Shown: piece after piece, positions 7,575 to 16,156 of the stretch
Numbering within the stretch: position 1 is the first letter of the stretch
Layout: each line of letters begins with the position of its first letter
Assembly: GCA_033283165.1 (NCBI GenBank)
Contig: JAWMQL010000004.1
Coordinates: 62,001 to 126,000, forward strand
DNA: 64,000 nt
Direction of reading: 5' to 3'
DNA from: JAWMQL01 sp033283165
Lineage (GTDB): Bacteria; Pseudomonadota; Gammaproteobacteria; Pseudomonadales; Halieaceae
The notes under the pieces: generated by a model
Told to the model about the DNA's origin: nothing
What the model saw: only the letters and a program-made list of their open reading frames with translations
Database searches by the model: none
Program-made: the position numbers and the translations under genes

Positions 7575-9396
7575 GCCCGGTCTGTTGCGGCGGTTTTTTG
7601 GCGGTTTCTGGAGCCTGTTGACGCGGCTCCGGCTCGCCCTGTCCAATCTGCTGTTTATCGTCGTCCTGGTATTACTTTACTTTGTCTACGTGGGCGGGTC
7701 GCCAATGCCGCTGCCCAACCGAGCGGCGTTGCTTCTGAACCCGGCAGGAGTAGTGGTTGACGAGAAATCCCTGGCAGACCCACTGTTGTCGATTATTGGC
7801 CAACCGGATCCGGCGAATCATGAAGTGCTGCTGCGGGACATGGTCGCGGCCATCGATATCGCCCGGGAGGACCCTGCGATCAACTCCCTGGTGATGGAGC
7901 TGGGTAGCCTGGTGTATGCGGGCCTGAGCAAAACCCAGGAAATGGCCAGGGCGATCAATGAGTTCAAGGCCAGCGGCAAACGTGTGGTTGCGGTGGCCGA
8001 TTACTACAGCCAGGACCAGTACCTGCTGGCCAGCTATGCCGATACCATCATCACCCACCCCTTCGGTGGTCTGGCGCTGGAGGGTTATTCCAGCTACCAC
8101 AATTATTTTCGCGAAGCCCTGGAAAAACTCTCCATCAACATACACGTGTTCAAGGCCGGGGAACACAAGTCCGTGGCCGAACCTTTTCTGCGCAACGATA
8201 TGTCCGAGGGGGAACGTGAGATTACCAGTCGCTGGCTGGGTATGTTGTGGGCGCAATATACAGATACGGTGGAAAAGCACCGGGAGCTTCCCGCCGGGAC
8301 ACTGGACCGGTACCTGGCTGATTTTGCCGAGAGAATGGCTGCAGGACAGGGTGACCTGGCCCGGGTCGCGCTGGATGCCGGGCTGGTGGATGAGCTGCTG
8401 ACCCGCGATGAGGCGAACAGCTACCTGGTGGAGCTGGTCGGCGCCGAGGACGAGGAGGGACTGTACGAAGCAGTCGATTTCGAGTTTTACCTGGCGCATA
8501 AACGCCATACCCAGCCACCGGCCTCGGGGCAGGTGGCGGTCATTATCGCCGAGGGCGATATCGTGCCCGGTGAGCAACCCCCCGGGGCGATCGGCGGGGA
8601 TACCCTGTCGCGGCTGATCGCCGACACGGTTGCCGACGGGGAAGTCGACGCCATCGTGCTACGCGTCAACAGCGGCGGTGGCAGTGTGTTCGCCTCGGAA
8701 GTGATCCGGCAGCAAGTGCTGGCGGCCAAGGAGGCCGGGCTGCCCGTGGTCGTGTCAATGGGTACCGTGGCGGCGTCGGGCGGTTACTATATCGCTGCCA
8801 ACGCCGACCAGATATGGGCCACACCGGGGACCATAACCGGCAGTATCGGTGTGTTTGCTGCGCTGCCCACCCTGGAGCAGGCCTTGCCGAGGCTGGGTGT
8901 GCACACCGATGGCGTGGGCACGACCCCGCTCGCCGGTTCGAGCCGGCTAGACCGCCCGCTCAATCCGCAGTTATCCGCTGCCCTGACCAGTATGGTGGAG
9001 TTCAATTACCGTGAGTTCCTGCAGTTGGTGGCCGAAGGGCGGGGTATGAGTGTCGAGGCCGTAGATGCGGTTGGCCAGGGCAGGGTGTGGAGTGCGGAGG
9101 ATGCGAAAGCCCATGGGCTGATCGACCGGCTGGGGGGACTGGAGGAAGCCATCCAGGCCGCGGCCGATCTGGCAAACCTGCCGGACTACCGGGTGGATTA
9201 CCGTGAGCAGCACCTGTCACCCAGGGAACTGCTGATGCGCAAGTTGAGCGAGCGCTTCGGGCTGGGCGAAGTGCTGCCCCAGGGTGCCGCCCGAAGGCTG
9301 TTACAGCCCCTGCAGCGGGCGGCGCAGGAGCTTTCGCTGCTGCAAGACCCGCGCAATATCTACGTACGCTGCCTCAGCTGCGGTGCCTGGTTGTAA
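7567..9396 (+). CDS. sppA: Signal peptide peptidase SppA, 67-kDa type
   Basis: Protein of 609 residues from ATG 7567, overlapping the DUF2069 gene by 8 bp (an upstream TTG at 7546 is less likely). An N-terminal membrane anchor (residues ~26-43) is followed by tandem S49 protease domains. The Lys general base is in AGEHKSVAEPFLR (Lys201) and the Ser nucleophile in VAASGGYYIAANA (Ser404), matching the Ser/Lys dyad of E. coli SppA. The enzyme degrades cleaved signal peptides in the inner membrane. Full length for the long proteobacterial form. Confidence 0.95.
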   Translation: MSKPGLLRRFFGGFWSLLTRLRLALSNLLFIVVLVLLYFVYVGGSPMPLPNRAALLLNPAGVVVDEKSLADPLLSIIGQPDPANHEVLLRDMVAAIDIAREDPAINSLVMELGSLVYAGLSKTQEMARAINEFKASGKRVVAVADYYSQDQYLLASYADTIITHPFGGLALEGYSSYHNYFREALEKLSINIHVFKAGEHKSVAEPFLRNDMSEGEREITSRWLGMLWAQYTDTVEKHRELPAGTLDRYLADFAERMAAGQGDLARVALDAGLVDELLTRDEANSYLVELVGAEDEEGLYEAVDFEFYLAHKRHTQPPASGQVAVIIAEGDIVPGEQPPGAIGGDTLSRLIADTVADGEVDAIVLRVNSGGGSVFASEVIRQQVLAAKEAGLPVVVSMGTVAASGGYYIAANADQIWATPGTITGSIGVFAALPTLEQALPRLGVHTDGVGTTPLAGSSRLDRPLNPQLSAALTSMVEFNYREFLQLVAEGRGMSVEAVDAVGQGRVWSAEDAKAHGLIDRLGGLEEAIQAAADLANLPDYRVDYREQHLSPRELLMRKLSERFGLGEVLPQGAARRLLQPLQRAAQELSLLQDPRNIYVRCLSCGAWL

Positions 9397-9411
9397 ACCC
9401 CGGCGCCCGCA

Positions 9412-12400
9412 CTAACTGTCCAGTTGCGCGTGCTCTTTGACAGCGGCGACGTGCGTCTGTTGCCCCGGCCACCACTGCCGCAGGTCCTGCAATATGATAT
9501 ACAGGCAGGGCACCAGTAACAGGGTGATCACGGTGGCAAAAACGATACCGAAAGCCAGCGACACGGCCATGGGAACGATCTCCATTGCCTGTACGGAACG
9601 CTCCAGTAACATGGGCACCAGGCCAAAGAAGGTGGTCAGGGAGGTCAGCAGGATAGCGCGGAAACGCCGCTGACTCGCTTCCGTCACCGCCCGCAGCAGG
9701 GGCGTACCCTGCGCCGTTGCCTTGTTGATAAAGTCCACCAGAATCAGGCTGTCGTTGACGACCACGCCACTCAGTGCGATCACACCGAAAAACGACATCA
9801 TGCTCAGCGGCAGGTCCAGGGCCCAGTGGCCGACCACCGCACCGATGACCCCGAACGGTATCACTCCCATGATGATCAGCGGCTGCAGGTAGGATCGGGT
9901 GGGAATGGCCAGCAGCGCGTAGATACCGAACAGGGCCAGGGAGAAACCGACCAGCATGCTGGTGGAGAGCTTCTCCATTTCATCCGACAATCCTGACAGG
10001 TTGTATTCCAGTCCCGGGTATTTGCTCAGCAGATCGGGCATGACATGCCGTTCAATTTCGGCCTGAATCTGTTCCGGCGGCACGATATTCTTGTCCACTT
10101 CCGCAGTGATCTCTACCGCGCGCTGGAAGTTGACGTGAGTGATTTTTTTCATGCCCTCGCGGATATCCAGCCGGGCAACTGTCTCGAAGGGAATTTCCAC
10201 TCCTGAGCCAGTGCGAATATACATGTTCTGCAGGCTCCCGGGGGTCTCCCGGTCGGCGCGTGGATAGCGCACCATGACCTTGAGTTCGTCCATGTCACGC
10301 TGGATGCGCTGGGCCTCGGCGCCGTAAAACGCGTGCCGGACCTGCTGGCCCAGGTCCAGGCGGGTCACACCCAGGTTTTCCGCTTCCGGCAGCAGATCGA
10401 GGTGAAACTCCGAGCTGGTCTCTCCGGCGTTATTGCGGATGTCGTAGACGCCTTTGTAGTGCGCCATCGCCTCGGCCAGGTCGGCCGCAGCGGCGGACAG
10501 CAGATTGAAGTCCTTGTGCTTGAGATCAAAAGACAGTGACGGGCCAAAGCCCGGGCCCTCGATATTCCTGATCGCCAGTACCTGGGTACCGTGGATATGT
10601 CCTATCCTGTCGCGCCAGCGTCGCTCAATCTCCAGGGGAGAAATGTCGCGTTCCTCCTCTTTCACCAGCTCGACCATGACCTGCGCGTTGATTCGCTCGT
10701 AGCCGTAGGCCGAGACGTTTTCCACCAGCGGGGCATCGGAGCCGGTTTCCCGCTGGTAGGCACGCTCCACGTCCCTGAGTGCCGCAATCACCTGGTTGGT
10801 GACCTCCGCGGTCCGCTCCTCCGGTGTGCCTTCGGACATCCGAATCTCGACATTGATGAACTCCCCCGGGACATGAGGCGCCATGGCCAGGCGCACCACA
10901 CCGCCGGATACCAGCCCACCGCACAGGACCAGTACCGACAGGAATATCGCCAGGGTAAGGTAGCGCTGGCGCAGACAGCTCTGCATAAAAGGCGTGTAGC
11001 GCTGTTCCACCAGGTGCTTCAGGCGAGTGTTGACCGCCTCCTGCAGGTGGTCGATACGCAGCAGCAGGTTGTTTCGGGTGGGCCGGCTGTGGGCCAGGTG
11101 GGCCGGCAGGATCCACTTGGATTCGATCAGGGAAAACGTGAGGCACAGCACCACCACCCAGCCAGCTGCAGCAGGCATGGGGGCGAAAATGCCCTGCACG
11201 AACAGGGTGGGCAGAAAGGCCACGATGGTGGTCAACACGCCGAAGGTGGCCGGGGTCGCAACCCGGTATACCCCATCGATCACGCTCTGGGGATTGTGCC
11301 CGTGCAGTTCCTGTTCGCTGTAGGCGCTCTCGCCGATAATGATGGCGTCGTCCACCACGATTCCCAGCACCAGGATGAAGCCGAACAGGCTGACCATGTT
11401 GAGCGTGATCCCGATATAGGGCGTGAGGATCAGGGCCATGGCCCCGAGGAAACACACCGGGATACCGAGCATCACCCAGAAGGCGAGCTTGATCTCAAGA
11501 AACAGGGCCAGGACGATGAATACGAGCAGGGCGCCCATCGCCAGGTTGCGCAGCATCATGCCCAGGCGGCCTTCCAGGTAGTACGTCATGTCCGCCCAGA
11601 CGGTCAGTTCCACCGAGGGGGGAAGTGCCGCCCGCTTTTGCTCCAGGTAGGCCTGGGTGGCCTCAGCGGTTTCGATGATGTCCTGGTCGCCGATGGCGAA
11701 GACGCTGAGACCGAGAGAGTACTTGCCGTTGAAGATCGCGAAGCCCTTCTCCTCCACGAAGCCGTCACGAATGGTGGCGATATCGCCCAACATCAGGCGG
11801 GTGCCATCGGGCCAGGTTTTCAGCACGATCTGCTCGAAATCAGACTGGACGTAGGCCTGCCCCAGGGTGCGCAGCATGATATCGCCGCTCTCCGTCTGCA
11901 CCGAGCCGGCGGGCAGGTCCAGCGATGACGCGGCGATAATGTTGGCCACCTCGCCCAGGGTCAGGTGGTACTCGCGCAGCAACTGCTCGGAGATTTCAAC
12001 CGAGATCTCGTAGTCCCTGTCACCGTCGATGTCCACGGCCGACACCTCGGGTATGGCCACCAGTTCGCGCCGTATTTCCTGCGCCAGGGTTTTCATGCCA
12101 CGCTCGTCCAGCTCGCCGGTCAGCTGCAGCGTCATGACCGGGAAGCGCAGTTCGGGCACGCTGACCACCGGCTCCTCCGCCTCCTTGGGCATATGCTGAA
12201 TGCTATCGAGGCGGTTCTTGATGTCGCTCTGTAACTTGCGGATATCGAACCCGTCATGGGGCCTGATCCAGATAAACGCCATCGACTCGTTGGCATCGGA
12301 CTCGATCCGCTTGATCCCGTCGACGTCGTTGATCGCTTCCTCGATCTTGTAGACGACCCCTTTCTCCACCTCCTCCGGCGCCGCGCCAGGGTAAGGGACC

Positions 12401-12558
12401 AGGATGGTCAGCATCTGTAATTCAATCGCGGGCATGATGGCGCGTTGCAGGTTGAACGCCGCACCCAGGCCCACCGCGAGAATGACAGCCATCAGCAGGT
12501 TGGCCGCCACCGGGTTGTGGACAAACCAGCTGATGACCCCGCTGCGGTGCTGGTCCAT
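9412..12558 (-). CDS. RND-family efflux transporter permease (AcrB/HAE-1-like)
   Basis: Protein of 1048 residues with the RND layout: TM1 near the N-terminus (NPVAANLLMAVILAVGLGA), large periplasmic loop, TM2-6 with GIVVDDAIIIGE (essential TM4 Asp pair), second loop, and TM7-12 (ALSGVVVNDSLILVDFINKA). It drives proton-coupled export across the envelope together with a periplasmic adaptor and an outer-membrane channel. Its ATG overlaps the adaptor stop codon (ATGA at 12555-12558 read on the minus strand). No outer-membrane factor or TetR regulator is adjacent, so it must borrow a TolC-like channel. It converges with sppA across a 15-bp gap. Substrate unknown. Confidence 0.93.
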   Translation of the reverse strand: MDQHRSGVISWFVHNPVAANLLMAVILAVGLGAAFNLQRAIMPAIELQMLTILVPYPGAAPEEVEKGVVYKIEEAINDVDGIKRIESDANESMAFIWIRPHDGFDIRKLQSDIKNRLDSIQHMPKEAEEPVVSVPELRFPVMTLQLTGELDERGMKTLAQEIRRELVAIPEVSAVDIDGDRDYEISVEISEQLLREYHLTLGEVANIIAASSLDLPAGSVQTESGDIMLRTLGQAYVQSDFEQIVLKTWPDGTRLMLGDIATIRDGFVEEKGFAIFNGKYSLGLSVFAIGDQDIIETAEATQAYLEQKRAALPPSVELTVWADMTYYLEGRLGMMLRNLAMGALLVFIVLALFLEIKLAFWVMLGIPVCFLGAMALILTPYIGITLNMVSLFGFILVLGIVVDDAIIIGESAYSEQELHGHNPQSVIDGVYRVATPATFGVLTTIVAFLPTLFVQGIFAPMPAAAGWVVVLCLTFSLIESKWILPAHLAHSRPTRNNLLLRIDHLQEAVNTRLKHLVEQRYTPFMQSCLRQRYLTLAIFLSVLVLCGGLVSGGVVRLAMAPHVPGEFINVEIRMSEGTPEERTAEVTNQVIAALRDVERAYQRETGSDAPLVENVSAYGYERINAQVMVELVKEEERDISPLEIERRWRDRIGHIHGTQVLAIRNIEGPGFGPSLSFDLKHKDFNLLSAAAADLAEAMAHYKGVYDIRNNAGETSSEFHLDLLPEAENLGVTRLDLGQQVRHAFYGAEAQRIQRDMDELKVMVRYPRADRETPGSLQNMYIRTGSGVEIPFETVARLDIREGMKKITHVNFQRAVEITAEVDKNIVPPEQIQAEIERHVMPDLLSKYPGLEYNLSGLSDEMEKLSTSMLVGFSLALFGIYALLAIPTRSYLQPLIIMGVIPFGVIGAVVGHWALDLPLSMMSFFGVIALSGVVVNDSLILVDFINKATAQGTPLLRAVTEASQRRFRAILLTSLTTFFGLVPMLLERSVQAMEIVPMAVSLAFGIVFATVITLLLVPCLYIILQDLRQWWPGQQTHVAAVKEHAQLDS

Positions 12559-13847
12559 CAGCTGGCTCCGGTTTCAGTGCCGGATTCAGTGTCGACGCCG
12601 TCGCGCTCCATGCTGATGGAGGCCTCCGGAACCGGCATCGGGGCCATGCCGTCCGTCTCGCGCAGCCGGTTGGATGGAGTCTCAGTCACTACTTCGGCGA
12701 TAGAACCCCCGAAGCTCGCGTCCAGCGGCGTCAGCGAAACCAGTTCACCTTCCTTGAGGCCACCGCTGATATACACGAATCTGTCGCCGGCCCGCAGCGT
12801 CTCCACCTGGCGCGATCGCAGAACCTGGTTGTCACTGACGATCCAGACCTGGTTACCGGCGCGGGTGGCGTGACGTGGCAGCACTACGATGCCCTCAAAG
12901 GCCTTGCCCTTGATATTGGCATTCACGAAAGTGCCGAAGCGCAGCGGCTCGGCCCCCTGGTCTTTTTCGAGGCCATAGGGATCCTCGACCCTGGCGACTG
13001 CGTACAGCACGCGCGAGCGCTCGTCAAATGTGCCCTCGGTCCGGTGCAGGGTTGCGGGCCAATGTTTCACGTCACCCGCCACGTCAGTATACAGATCGAT
13101 TGCTGTTCCCTCGGCATAGCCCTGCAATCCGGGCAGGTCCAGATAGGCGAGTTTGCCCTGGGGGATCGGCAGGCGCACCTCGGCAGTGTCTACCGAGTAC
13201 AACTCGGTCAGGCGGGTGCCGCGGGCTACAAATTGTCCCAGGTCCACGTCCCTGGAGCGGATCAGCGCATCGTAGGGAGCGCGAATGATGGTGCGCTCCA
13301 GGTCGTCCCTGGCCGTATCGAGGTCGGCTCGCGCGGCCCGCGCCTGGGCCTCCGCCTGTTCCAGTTGCGGCTTGCGCAGGTACAGCTCTTTGGCTTCCTG
13401 GCTACGCTGGCTGTTGCTGGGCAGTTTCTGCCACTCGCGCAGGGCGACCTCTGCGCGCCCCCGTTCCTGGGCCAGTGCGCTGTCCGCAGATTCCACCGCG
13501 GCCTGGGCGCGCAGCAGGGCGGCCTGGTAGTCGCGCGGGTCGATCCGCAGCAGCACCTCGCCCTGCTGCGCAAATCCGCCTACCAGGAATTTGTCCGAGA
13601 CCTCGATGACGCGCCCCTGCACCTCGGACAACATGACCGTCTGCTGCAGCGGGGTGACCGTACCCTGGGCCTGGACCGGGATGTGCACGGTCTCGGGAAC
13701 CACACGCGCCACGTCGATAGCAACCGGCTGGAATGCCGGGGGCTGCACCGCCGACGGCGGCCTGTTCAGGTACAGGACCGTCGTCAGTGCCGCCGCACCG
13801 CACAGCAAAACCAGGGAGAGAACAAGTTGTTTCTTTATCGCGGTCAA
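12558..13847 (-). CDS. RND efflux periplasmic adaptor (HlyD/AcrA-like)
   Basis: Protein of 429 residues; the first in-frame start is TTG at 13847. N-terminal membrane anchor (LVLSLVLLCGAAALTTVLYL), barrel-sandwich/lipoyl segment (VQAQGTVTPLQQTVMLSEVQGRVIEVS), an alpha-hairpin rich in Ala, Glu and Arg (residues ~105-185), then beta-barrel and membrane-proximal domains. The anchor lacks a lipobox cysteine, so it is held by a membrane helix rather than a lipid. The stop codon overlaps the start of the permease gene, so the two are co-transcribed. Confidence 0.9.
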   Translation of the reverse strand: MTAIKKQLVLSLVLLCGAAALTTVLYLNRPPSAVQPPAFQPVAIDVARVVPETVHIPVQAQGTVTPLQQTVMLSEVQGRVIEVSDKFLVGGFAQQGEVLLRIDPRDYQAALLRAQAAVESADSALAQERGRAEVALREWQKLPSNSQRSQEAKELYLRKPQLEQAEAQARAARADLDTARDDLERTIIRAPYDALIRSRDVDLGQFVARGTRLTELYSVDTAEVRLPIPQGKLAYLDLPGLQGYAEGTAIDLYTDVAGDVKHWPATLHRTEGTFDERSRVLYAVARVEDPYGLEKDQGAEPLRFGTFVNANIKGKAFEGIVVLPRHATRAGNQVWIVSDNQVLRSRQVETLRAGDRFVYISGGLKEGELVSLTPLDASFGGSIAEVVTETPSNRLRETDGMAPMPVPEASISMERDGVDTESGTETGAS

Positions 13848-13914
13848 CAGCTGCCACCGGGCATTAGCCCGCCTTGCCGGGGCGAGCGTGGGTCAGGGAA
13901 CAGCCCGTATAGAG

Positions 13915-13965
13915 GAAAAAGGGAGTTCCGGAGGGGACTTTATAGCATAAAAGCCCCCTGGAACT
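13915..13965 (-). terminator. Probable Rho-independent terminator of the mscS gene
   Basis: An imperfect inverted repeat spans 13924-13965, with outer arms AGTTCC and GGAACT and inner arms pairing GGGG(A)CTTTAT with ATAAAAGCCCC around an AGC loop. Read on the minus strand, the hairpin is followed at once by CCCTTTTTCC, giving the U-tract expected of an intrinsic terminator about 35 nt after the mscS stop codon. It lies upstream of the RND adaptor start and could also serve as an operator for that operon. Confidence 0.5.
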
Positions 13966-13978
13966 ATGTGAAATCCTT

Positions 13979-13992
13979 GTAACTAAAGTTAC
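13979..13992. repeat. 14-bp palindrome between mscS and the RND operon
   Basis: GTAACT-AA-AGTTAC is a perfect inverted repeat with a 2-bp centre, located 7 bp from the mscS stop codon and ~130 bp upstream of the RND adaptor gene. The size and symmetry would fit a dimeric repressor site, but it is far from the adaptor start and no regulator gene is adjacent. Confidence 0.3.
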
Positions 13993-13999
13993 CCCTAGT

Positions 14000-14803
14000 T
14001 CAGGCCTCCTTGTCGAAATGCACGTCCATCTGGGGATAGGGAATGCTGATCCCGGCCTCGTCGAACTTCAGTTTTACGGCCTCGGTGGTGTCCCATTTCA
14101 GTGTCCAGAAATCTTCCGCCTTGGCCCAGGGGCGCACCACGAAATTGATGCTGGAGTCGGCCAGTTCGCTGACGGCCACGACCGGTGCGGGATCCTTGAG
14201 GACACGCTCATCGGCGGCGAGAATCCCCTCCAGTATCTCTTTGGCCTTGCGCGGGTCATCGTCGTAGGAAATGCCGAACACCATGTCCACCCGGCGAGTG
14301 GGACGGGCGGAGAAATTGGTGATGTTGCTCGACACGATGGCGCCATTGGGCACGATGACTTCCTTGTTGTCAGGAGTAGTCAGCGTGGTGGTAAAAATGT
14401 TGATCGACTCGACCACGCCCGAAGTGCCGGCAACCTCCACGAAATGTCCCTTGGTGAAGGGGCGGAATACGATCAGCATCACGCCCGACGCCAGGTTTGA
14501 CAGGGAGCTTTGCAGGGACAGACCAATCGCCAGGCCGGCCGCGCCCAGCAGGGCGACCAGTGAAGTGGTGTCGACGCCGAGCTGGCTCAGGGCGGCGATG
14601 ACGACGAACAACAGCAGCACCCAGCGCAAAATCGAGCACAGGAAGCTGATCAGGATGCCGTCCATGCCGTTGCGCTGCAGCAGGCTGCGAACCACCTTGA
14701 CCACCCAGCCCACGACCATGCGGCCAACGACAAAAATAACAACCGCCAGCAGTATTTTGATGCCCCAGGAAGTAGCGAGTGATGTAATCTGTTCCGGATC
14801 CAT
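14000..14803 (-). CDS. mscS: Small-conductance mechanosensitive channel, MscS family
   Basis: Protein of 267 residues, close to E. coli MscS (286). Two N-terminal helices are followed by the pore-lining TM3, LLGAAGLAIGLSLQSSLSNL, with the Gly/Ala packing pattern and the Gln seen in MscS. Then comes the cytoplasmic beta/alpha-beta vestibule (VVESINIFTTTLTTPDN, VPNGAIVSSNITNFS). The homoheptameric channel opens under membrane tension to release solutes on osmotic downshift. Single gene, followed by a probable terminator and divergent from the MaoC gene. Confidence 0.93.
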   Translation of the reverse strand: MDPEQITSLATSWGIKILLAVVIFVVGRMVVGWVVKVVRSLLQRNGMDGILISFLCSILRWVLLLFVVIAALSQLGVDTTSLVALLGAAGLAIGLSLQSSLSNLASGVMLIVFRPFTKGHFVEVAGTSGVVESINIFTTTLTTPDNKEVIVPNGAIVSSNITNFSARPTRRVDMVFGISYDDDPRKAKEILEGILAADERVLKDPAPVVAVSELADSSINFVVRPWAKAEDFWTLKWDTTEAVKLKFDEAGISIPYPQMDVHFDKEA

Positions 14804-15008
14804 GGTTTGTTCCTGTTATTTAGAGATTTTGCCCGAATATAGCCCAGCACCGATGCTTTGTCAGCTGCCCCGGCGTTGGTCGTTACAGAGTGTTTACGGT
14901 CCAATACCCGCTGCCGGTTCAATCCAGTTGAACCGGCCGCCCTGCCGAACCCCGGGGTCCGGTGATATAGTGGGTCGCCTGTCAGTAGTGCAAATCAGAG
15001 AGAAAATT

Positions 15009-15464
15009 ATGGCGACAGTATTTGACTCGCCGGCGGGGTTGCTAGACGCGGTCGGCCGGCACCTGGGTTCCTCGGACTGGCTGGAGATCGACCAGCAGCG
15101 TATCAACCTGTTTGCCGAGGCCACCGGAGATCACCAGTGGATTCATGTGGACCCGGAAAAAGCGGCGGAAGGACCCTTTGGCAAGACCATTGCCCACGGT
15201 TACCTCACCCTGTCCCTGGCCAATCTGTTTCTGCCCCAGATCATGCAGGTGAACAACACCTCCATGGGGGTGAACTACGGCTGCGACAAGGTGCGGTTTC
15301 CGGCACCGGTGCCGGTGGGAAGCCGGATTCGCGGGTCGGGCGAGATACTCAGTGCCGAGGAGGTAAAGGGCGGCGTGCAGGTGGTGGTGCGCATCACGAT
15401 CGAGGTCGAGGGTTCCGAGCGTCCCGCCTGCGTCATCGACACCATCAATCGCTTCTTTCCCTGA
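15009..15464 (+). CDS. MaoC-like (R)-specific enoyl-CoA hydratase
   Basis: Protein of 151 residues, start ATG 15009 after AGAGAGAAAAT. The hot-dog fold hydratase motif AEATGDHQWIHVDPEKA holds the catalytic Asp-x4-His pair, followed by the GPFGKTIAHGYLTLSL segment typical of single-domain Rv0130-type MaoC hydratases. These hydrate 2-enoyl-CoA to (R)-3-hydroxyacyl-CoA in fatty acid or steroid side-chain metabolism. The next gene (Nudix) starts 2 nt after its stop, so they share a transcript; several downstream genes also act on CoA esters. Confidence 0.88.
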   Translation: MATVFDSPAGLLDAVGRHLGSSDWLEIDQQRINLFAEATGDHQWIHVDPEKAAEGPFGKTIAHGYLTLSLANLFLPQIMQVNNTSMGVNYGCDKVRFPAPVPVGSRIRGSGEILSAEEVKGGVQVVVRITIEVEGSERPACVIDTINRFFP

Positions 15465-15466
15465 TC

Positions 15467-16156
15467 GTGCTGGAGACCTGCGACGAGGTGGTACCCGCGT
15501 TGCCTTCGGCCACGGTGGTGCTGGTGCGCGACGGGGTGGCGGGACCCGAGGTACTGCTGGTGCAGCGCAGCAGGGCAGTGCGCCACATGGGGGGCATGTG
15601 GGTGTTTCCCGGTGGCAAGGTCGATGAGACAGACCACGGCCCCGACCGCGACCCGTTCGAAGCGGCCGTCAGCGCTGCCATTCGAGAAACCCGGGAAGAG
15701 GCGGGACTTGAAATTAATCCCGGGCAGCTGGTGCACCTGTCCCACTGGACCACGCCGGAGGGCGCCAGAAAACGATTTGCCACCTGGTTTTTCCTTGCCA
15801 TCCTGGAAGATGGCCAGGAAGTCCGGGTGGACGGCGGCGAGATCGCCGAGCATCGCTGGGTCAGCCCGGGCGTCGCCCTGCGGGAACTGGCGGATCGGGA
15901 CCACCCCTTCCGCCTGATGCCACCCACTTTCGTCAGCCTGGTGGAAATCGAGCCCTTCGCGAGTTGCGCCGAACTGAGGCGGGATATCAGCCGCCGACCG
16001 CCAGCGGTTTTTGAACCCCGCATTGTGCTGGTGGAAGGCGGCTTGTGTTTTCTGTATGCAGAGGACGCCGGGTATGCACTGGGCGAAGCTGAAGTCGACG
16101 GCCCGCGGCACCGGGTTTACATGATCGATGATCAGCTGGAGTACATCCGCGAATGA
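15467..16156 (+). CDS. Nudix hydrolase
   Basis: Protein of 229 residues from GTG 15467, two bases after the MaoC stop codon. The Nudix box is FEAAVSAAIRETREEAGLE, with a longer-than-usual insert after the PGGKVDE stretch, as in Nudix proteins related to CoA and nucleotide-sugar pyrophosphatases. The C-terminal part is a family-specific extension. Its place among CoA-ester genes hints at a CoA or acyl-CoA pyrophosphatase role (inference); the substrate cannot be read from the motif. Its stop overlaps the next start (ATGA). Confidence 0.82.
   Translation: MLETCDEVVPALPSATVVLVRDGVAGPEVLLVQRSRAVRHMGGMWVFPGGKVDETDHGPDRDPFEAAVSAAIRETREEAGLEINPGQLVHLSHWTTPEGARKRFATWFFLAILEDGQEVRVDGGEIAEHRWVSPGVALRELADRDHPFRLMPPTFVSLVEIEPFASCAELRRDISRRPPAVFEPRIVLVEGGLCFLYAEDAGYALGEAEVDGPRHRVYMIDDQLEYIRE

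Noticed and set aside
10591..11928. 445-codon plus-strand frame inside the RND gene
   Set aside because: It is antisense to a clearly intact RND permease and is low-complexity His/Gln/Gly-rich without recognisable motifs.
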